Source: Tubulanus polymorphus (taxonomy: Eukaryota > Nemertea > Palaeonemertea > Tubulaniformes > Tubulanidae). Taken from it: a DNA stretch of 64,000 nucleotides. The notes below the pieces were generated by a model. That model did no database searches, was not told where the DNA came from, and was given only the letters and a program-made list of their open reading frames with translations. Positions 57,735-64,000 of the stretch are shown here, one piece after another. A program made the position numbers and the translations under genes. Each line of letters starts with the position of its first letter. The first letter of the stretch is position 1. The stretch lies in contig NC_134027.1 of assembly GCF_964204645.1 (NCBI RefSeq), positions 6,746,485 through 6,810,484 of the forward strand, read 5' to 3'.

Positions 57735-60700
57735 TCAGCTAATGCAGCAGACCATGTCCCCTGAAGTCATCAAAACTTCTCCCTCCAACAATGCATTCAC
57801 AACAGCTTTAGCGATATAACTTGTAGTTCCACCTTGTGCATTCGGTCGTGTATTGAAAAACGTGTTCATATTGTCCTCTTTTTCATTACCGGTTTGTGTA
57901 CTACGATCCCTTTGAAACTGATCAAATGCCTCCCGAATCATCTGTAAAATCGTTTAACCAAGTCCACATAAAAACAGAAATCACTACATCAACTAATTGG
58001 TACCATATTTGCATTTCATGATTGTTACCTTATCCACATCAACCGTTTTTGAGAATTCGACCTCTTGGTTTCGATCAAGAATTGTGGCAACCACCATAAA
58101 TGTCTACAAAATATAAGTACACACATGGTATAGGGGTTAATCCGAGAAAAATGAGAAAAACCATGAGAATTAAGAAGGAAAGTTCACCTCCACAACGATT
58201 TGTCGATAGGCTGGATCAGCTATCTTGCTCAACATTTGTTCAACTAGTAACATGAAGTTCAACTCGTACAGTGTCATGTCCGACAAAGTTGGTTGCTGGA
58301 AAATAAATCATGAAATTTAAGACAAAAAATCACGACCTGAATCATACCAGAAGACGAGAAAAAAAATTTCAAATTTTCACCTGTGGCAGGTGATATCCAG
58401 CAACTTTAATGCCACCGGGAGTTCTTTCTAAAATCAACCAAACTTTATCATAGAAGTCTTTGGGGACGCGATTCAAGGCACCATCCAACTGCCTTCTCCA
58501 CAGAGGTGATCTATAAAAATTGACAATACCTTATAATTCATTGATAGATCACCAATTCAATAGTTAATCTAATTAAAGAATTTAGTCGCAACTGTTGAAA
58601 TTTAACAAAAGAAATGATCATAACATTGAGTTAAGTATTCTTTATAGGTTACATACTTTTTACCTCATTTACAAGATAATTTCACAATTAAACCTATTTC
58701 TTAGTTTCTTCTTAATAATTATTTCCAATTGAAATACATCTCAAAGCAATAAGTATACCAGAATGTGACAATGCCGACCGCGACAATCCATTGAAGCTTC
58801 TTTAAAGCTTCCCAATATTACTGGATTCTGTCTATGGACCGGACAGGCGATGGACAAAAAAGTGAACGCAACAGCTCTCTGGGGCTACGTCCCTAATAAG
58901 GAAGACACCACTATTCGAAAATTGAGAAAATTGGCAGTTATGCATCTGATGTTGCAGATCTTTATCAGTAGCAGACTTATCTTATGCACTGTACTACTTT
59001 ACGGCACTGGCAGATTATATAAAATTCTCCGAAACCACAGTAATTATCAAATCCGAGACTACAAATGAATACTGACAGAATTGGCAGCATTAGAACACCA
59101 CACACTGATCAGTCCATAGACAATAGTAATCAATCACCAAACTTTGAAATGGAAGTAACCAAACTATAACCTGGATCCAGTTTTGAGTTAAATTTGACTC
59201 ATGAGTTAAAAGGCGCTTTTACGAAATTGAATCTGATTCGGTTTAGCTAAATCCGATTCGATGTCGGGAAACTAAAGGATTAGTAAATCAAATCGTTTTT
59301 CGTAAATGAGTCCAATCAATTTATCAATTTAAAGGTCGCGATTCGAAAGAAAATGGGCGTCAACGGTGACCGAATTATTGATAGATGATGGTCTGCGATA
59401 GATGTCTTTAGCCCGCGGTTAAAGAGGACGCTATGTTGGATTTCGCTGACTAAATCGCCAGTCGATTTAATAGATCAATTTACTAAACAGCATCCATAAA
59501 CGAGTTGATTTACCAAATCCGATTCACTAAAACCGCGTGCTGTAAAAGTGAAACTTAAATCGATTTACAAAGATTTAGTTTCGTAAAAAGCGCCTAAAAT
59601 GTTGAAGATGAACTGATTTTAACTCACAATTGTGGAACCGGGCCAAGGTGGTTAAGGTGTTGATTGAGCCAGTAGTCTCATATGGAGGCTATTGGCAAGA
59701 ATGAGAAATTTGGTCAGTGTGTGAGTTGAGCCATAATATATAGTTGAGTTGAGGCATTATATGTGCAGGAGTATTATATAATAAGTATGCAAACATAACA
59801 GAAATAATTGAAAATAAATTATGTCAAATTTGTATCAAAAGCATTCAGGATATGATAATTTCAGGTTGGTTAAACCAATTAAGCGGTTAGTATAAATAAA
59901 TATGGCTTGCCTTTGCTGGCAGTGGCTGTGGGAAAAATACAACATACATGAGGTAAATAAATATCAATGGCTGCAATAAATATAAATGGCTGCAAGACAA
60001 TCAAAAACGTTAATCAAATAAAATATCAACAGCAATAATGCTTGAATGAATAATGGTCTACTAATTGTGTAGAATACAAAATTGCTATGTTTAAGTTAAT
60101 GATTAGTTATTCGTTATTAGTATCAACTAACTACATGCTTTTAATTAAAACAGTTTATTGAAACATGCTCAGTAAAGATGCTTCTACTGATGGAGTACTA
60201 TGTAGTTAGCTATTAGGCACATAGTATATGAATACACAAGAATACATACACGCACCTCATACCAGTAATATGAGTACTAAATTATTGTTTATGGCTCATT
60301 TGACTTCAATATGGAATGGATGCTCAGTTCCACAAAGCGGATTTGAGTTAAATGTGACCCTAGATTTCAAATACCAATAATTGAGAATGAACTATATTAA
60401 CTATAGAGTTAAATCTAACTCACGAGTAGAACTGAGGCCGGTAACACGCGTCATTTTTCAAACAATACCTGTAATCAAGATCGAGATCTAACTTGGTTAA
60501 TACACTGTGCAGTAACTGTTTTAAACCACTAGGGGAAAGTGCATATATATCGCTCTCATCTTCCCCGCTAAATCTCAATTCCAACTTCATTGCTTGAACT
60601 ATCCACCTGTAACGACAATTAATATAAAACTCATCATTAGAATATGCACAAGTTATGTGAAACTGAAACTGGGGGTCCAGGAACACCCCTCGCATGAATT

Positions 60701-63700
60701 GTTGACAATCTGACAATTTCAATATTCAACCGACTGTGGTGAGCAAATATAGAAATAAACGATCTTGAAACTCACCACAATTTCATAGAACTTGTCATGA
60801 TCTACACTTAAAAATTGATCTTGGTTACAAAAAATGCCCCTAGTGGATAAACATGGAAAATCAAATAATTGATTAGTCTTCAAAGTTTCCTTAAACACTT
60901 CAAAAATGAGTAAAAACTGCTGATTTCAGCAAACAACAGCCACCACTTGACCATCTAGATTCTGATTGGGCCAGTTTTTGGGCTGCAGATGTGTCTAGGG
61001 TAAGCGTCTTCAAATCTTCCCAAAATAACTGGATTCTGGCTGAGGATGGATGGATGAAAAATGAATGCAAAAGCCCGCTGGGAGTGAAGTCCCAAGTGGG
61101 CTAAGAAATAATTTTCAAGAAATGAAAATAATTTCGCAAACAAAAATTCTTGGTCAGGGCATTTTTCTAACCAAGTTTTGTCTAATACTTACCCCACTCG
61201 TACTTTAAGGATGCCCTCAAAAAGCTCTGGACAAACTGCGAACAGACGCCCAATGTAGAGGATCATTTCTTGTTGCATAACAGCCTGGTAAATATCGTGC
61301 GGAAAAACCTTTGAGTACAAGATACTTTTCACATCACTCGGTGACAAAGGTTTATCAACCACTTCTTCTTCTTGTCCAAAAACACCCAGAGTAACCTAGA
61401 AAATCAACTTGTAGGTTACTGATTTGTAGCCTTGTTTTGTACCTACCGGTACCATATTGTAAAAACAGTAGAAATATTCAGTCAGGGTTTATATCGTTGT
61501 AACAACAAACATACCTGGCGTCCACGGACTAAAATTGCCGACAGCGATGGAGCCAAACTATCAACGATCTTGTTCAGTAAGCTGGAGCAAAATCTGACCA
61601 CAGACCTACGGGTGGAAAATACATCAGCGCATGATAGTAGACTGACACATATGTAAAATGTGATGACAAGATTACCCAAGACTCAAGAAATGCATTCTAT
61701 TTTATCCATTAAAATGGTAGTACAAAACTATTTTCTATACCAATGTTGATGAATTCCAGCCTTTCTTGCCAGCATATTTATGTGTTCTTCGACGGTCGCG
61801 TCTTCAAACCAGAATTTGCTACCTTCTCTTTTCATCAGCAAATGTAATATGATACTCTGTAGGTAGAATGTGTCAGCCGAATGCCAGGTAGCGATCAAAT
61901 CCCAGGTCGGTTTATGCTCCAGCTCCTAATCATTGATGAATACAGAGAATGAGAGTGGCTTCTGATAGAATATATAAGAAGATTCAAGTAGATTCATGCA
62001 AAAATATTGAGTAAAACTGATCGAGCAAAACCATATTTATGAAAAGATTTTTTCTTATAAAATACACTCATACAGGTACTTATCATACAATGGACAAGAA
62101 TTTAAATGTGTTATCTTCGCAAATATGAGAACTTTTTTGCATATCCTTATATAAGCTACAGCAAGAGTTTTTCACAAAACAAAATCATGACAAGCTAATG
62201 ATTACATGTACAGCTGTCTTAAAACCTCAACAAACCAGTAATCCTGATCAGATTCAAGAAACGGGATCAACTTATTACGAAAACATACTAGAGTATCAGC
62301 TAAGAATATAATATGTGCATATTCTAGTCTACGCGCTACAACTACAAGAAAGACACAGTGCAAAAATCACACAATCTGAAAAATCACTATTGTGTATATG
62401 ATGAATAACAGAATCCACAATAGCTACGCTAAGTACATATAGAGTGAAACACACACAAACCAATAAAAAGTCACAAAAGTTTGTGCATGCTTACGAAGAT
62501 CTATGATCACATAATAATCACAGCAAGTCAGTAGTGATGTAACAATTCAATATATTACGTACAAGATACATTCCAAATACCAAATTAGTAAAGAAGGTTT
62601 ATCACTCACCGAGAGGACAGTGTCTGTCCTTAGCTTTTGTGAGTATGCAAGGAACAACTGTTTCTATTTTCAAAAGATTACTAGTAACATTTTATGACAG
62701 GAATTCGAAATTTGAAGCAATGCATTGAAGATATACACAGCCCAAGGTTCATGCAATTTGGCAAGTTCAATTCATTTAAATTCTATGCTCAAATCTTCAG
62801 CCAAAAGCATATACATGTGTATATACAATTACAAAGGCGATCTTGTTATTTCAATTCCATCATTTGTTCATTTGATACAATTAATGACAAATCATAGAAA
62901 CGGCATTGCAAAACTGAAATTAAGTACGATGATAGAACAATGGTTAGTCTTTAAAAAAGTGTCTGACTATACCAATGATTCAAAAATAATACAGCCTAAA
63001 TCTATGAGATATCTTCGATACAAAGTTATTCTATATAGATATATCACAGCAAATACCTGTTGATCTACAACTGCATTTTCTTCTTCATAGTTCAATATCG
63101 AAGGAATGTCAACCAGACTTTTGTAATTCAACCCGGCCTCGATTTCTACAACTGGTTGAAACTGGCTGTTAGCGCCAATGTGCCCGGTGAAAAAGTCAAG
63201 ATGTTCCATACAAGCTGATGAAATCATATTCTGAAAAAATACCTAGCTCGATTACTCTACGTACAGGAACATACATATGTATCTAATCAAAATGAACATT
63301 TCCAAGGATCAAGTAACACAAAGGATCAAACAAGCCATAGCTGACAACAGTTCTCAGGCTCAGGCTCGAATTCATCGTCACTGAGGCAACACCGAAACTC
63401 CCTTGTGCTAGTTCCCATTGAATTTGGGATATGTTGTATAGGCCTATAGGACCAATAGCTAAATTTCTTGCAAGACAACTTATAGAATTTCGACCCTGTT
63501 CCTCAGTTATGACGTATGAACAAAGTTTTTAGTGCCTAGTTGTGCTAGGTAACAAACTGGGCCCATTCTTTGCACTGCTAGACCCCCATAATAACATTGT
63601 ACCCAAGTTTCATTATCAAGGTTGACCTACTATCAATGAAGCTAAGTCACTGAAACACACACACAGCACAAAAATAAGGGTCATGAAATAGAAGCCCGAG

Positions 63701-63861
63701 AACCAATGTTTATCATATATATGAATTCTTAAATTCTCGAAGGCATGTGCTCTGATGATTAATTGATTACCTGAAGACGACCAACTCGCACTTTAATACC
63801 ACCGACAGAACCGCGCTTCATCTCAGCCAATAAATCAATGAATTCCCTCCATTGAGGACCT
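57735..63861 (-). CDS. PHKB: Phosphorylase b kinase regulatory subunit beta, C-terminal part
   Basis: Regulatory subunit of phosphorylase kinase, which activates glycogen phosphorylase. Ten exons in the window: 63771-63861, 63057-63230, 61741-61925, 61515-61605, 61193-61395, 60469-60606, 58381-58510, 58188-58295, 58029-58103 and 57735-57941, about 467 residues, all phases closing. A possible 24-bp microexon lies at 62610-62633. Matches to [135 protein letters not shown]; and [12 protein letters not shown]. The end ...GDMVCCIS is a CaaX box, the farnesylation signal also found in vertebrate beta subunits. The N-terminal glucoamylase-like region lies beyond the right edge. Introns carry several MITEs. 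Confidence 0.95.
59170..59646. mobile_element. MITE family B copy 2, interrupted by another MITE
   Basis: The left part (CCTGGATCCAGTTTTGAGTT) and right part (AACTCACAATTGTGGAACCG) match the ends of family B, as at 22028-22140. The 383-bp element at 59212-59594 splits them. Confidence 0.7.
59212..59594. mobile_element. Nested 383-bp MITE with GGCGCTTTT(T)ACGAAA ends
   Basis: Termini GGCGCTTTTACGAAA and TTTCGTAAAAAGCGCC are inverted repeats. TAAAA flanks both sides (59207-59211 and 59595-59599). The interior holds many ATCGATTTA/AATCGATTT-like words and no coding frame. Confidence 0.85.
60328..60440. mobile_element. MITE family B copy 3, adjacent to a PHKB exon
   Basis: CTCAGTTCCACAAAGCGGAT at the left and TAGAACTGAGGCCGG at the right, with TGAGTTAAAT and TTAAATCTAACTC inside, match the family B plan. 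It ends about 29 bp from the donor of the PHKB exon at 60469. Confidence 0.55.
60668..61105. repeat. Dispersed repeat remnant in a PHKB intron
   Basis: It starts GGGGGTCCAGGAACACC and shares blocks with 32892-33060. It ends with AGCCCGCTGGGAGTGAAGTC and AGTGGGCTAAG. Versions of that ending occur near 16921-16955 and 41209-41232, and a diverged form near 58790-58900. It is probably a retroposon family with a conserved end. Confidence 0.5.
62610..62633 (-). other. Possible 24-bp microexon of PHKB
   Basis: A TCACAAAAG acceptor and a GTGAGTGA donor bracket 24 bp encoding LRTDTVLS without changing phase. It falls where vertebrate PHKB has a variable, phosphorylated Ser-rich linker. The upstream polypyrimidine tract is weak. 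Confidence 0.3.
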
Positions 63862-64000
63862 CTAAAACCATAAAAAGATTAATGGTAATTCTATTCATAA
63901 TATATATTGATAATCAAGTTTTAATCATAAAACACCGGCTAACTTTCGACGATTAAAGATCAATTGGACCAGTTTAATCTAAAGGATCACTAGACAAACA

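Noticed and set aside
58850-59068. Plus-strand 72-residue ORF inside a PHKB intron
   Set aside because: It overlaps a diverged copy of the dispersed repeat also seen at 60950-61105 and has no family resemblance.

Overview
This is nuclear DNA of an intron-rich, AT-rich animal genome. Coding exons are mostly 60-260 bp, bounded by GT..AG signals, with introns of about 60-2000 bp, animal-type 3' ends (AATAAA) and many short inverted-repeat DNA transposons (MITEs). The gene content is metazoan: transglutaminase, ACAD9, CNBP-type zinc-knuckle protein, GABARAPL2, PSMG2, DEF8, an Ig-TIR receptor, a serine-racemase-like enzyme and phosphorylase kinase beta. An Ig-TIR receptor and an animal glycine-rich-domain (DUF1399) protein point to a marine invertebrate, perhaps a lophotrochozoan or invertebrate deuterostome. 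The sequence alone does not settle the phylum.

Layout, left to right: a transglutaminase (-, its C-terminal end lost at the left edge; 160-5169); a MITE-bearing gap; an ACAD9-like acyl-CoA dehydrogenase (+, 7793-11680); a long non-coding gap; a CNBP-like eight-knuckle protein (-, 16569-18298); GABARAPL2/GATE-16 (+, 20644-21700); an orphan single-pass membrane protein with a long basic Ser/Pro tail (+, 24780-26840); proteasome assembly chaperone 2 (-, 28017-29939); DEF8 (-, 30903-34233); an Ig-TIR receptor resembling the IL-1R family (+, 38364-42316); a DUF1399 protein with collagen-like and Gly-Cys tails (-, 46011-49621); a serine racemase/threonine ammonia-lyase-like enzyme (+, 55385-57050); and phosphorylase kinase beta (-, 57735-63861, N-terminal part beyond the right edge). 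I rebuilt gene models by hand, and in nearly all of them the reading phase closes exactly across every junction.

The genes are unrelated housekeeping, metabolic and signalling genes, not an operon or a pathway cluster. Neighbours mostly alternate in strand, giving four head-to-head pairs (transglutaminase/ACAD9, CNBP/GABARAPL2, DEF8/Ig-TIR, DUF1399/racemase) with 2-6 kb between starts, and four tail-to-tail pairs. Three are linked to protein turnover or trafficking (GABARAPL2, PSMG2, DEF8), but I see no sign that they are co-regulated.

The most notable observations are: a 67-bp tandem duplication across a DEF8 splice acceptor whose only difference turns the upstream AG into CG; the Ig-TIR receptor; the DUF1399 protein with an unusual collagen-like plus Gly-Cys C-terminus; an inferred GC-AG intron in the racemase-like gene; and several MITE families, one nested inside another with a clean target-site duplication. 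I found no CRISPR array, rRNA, clear tRNA or phage-like system.
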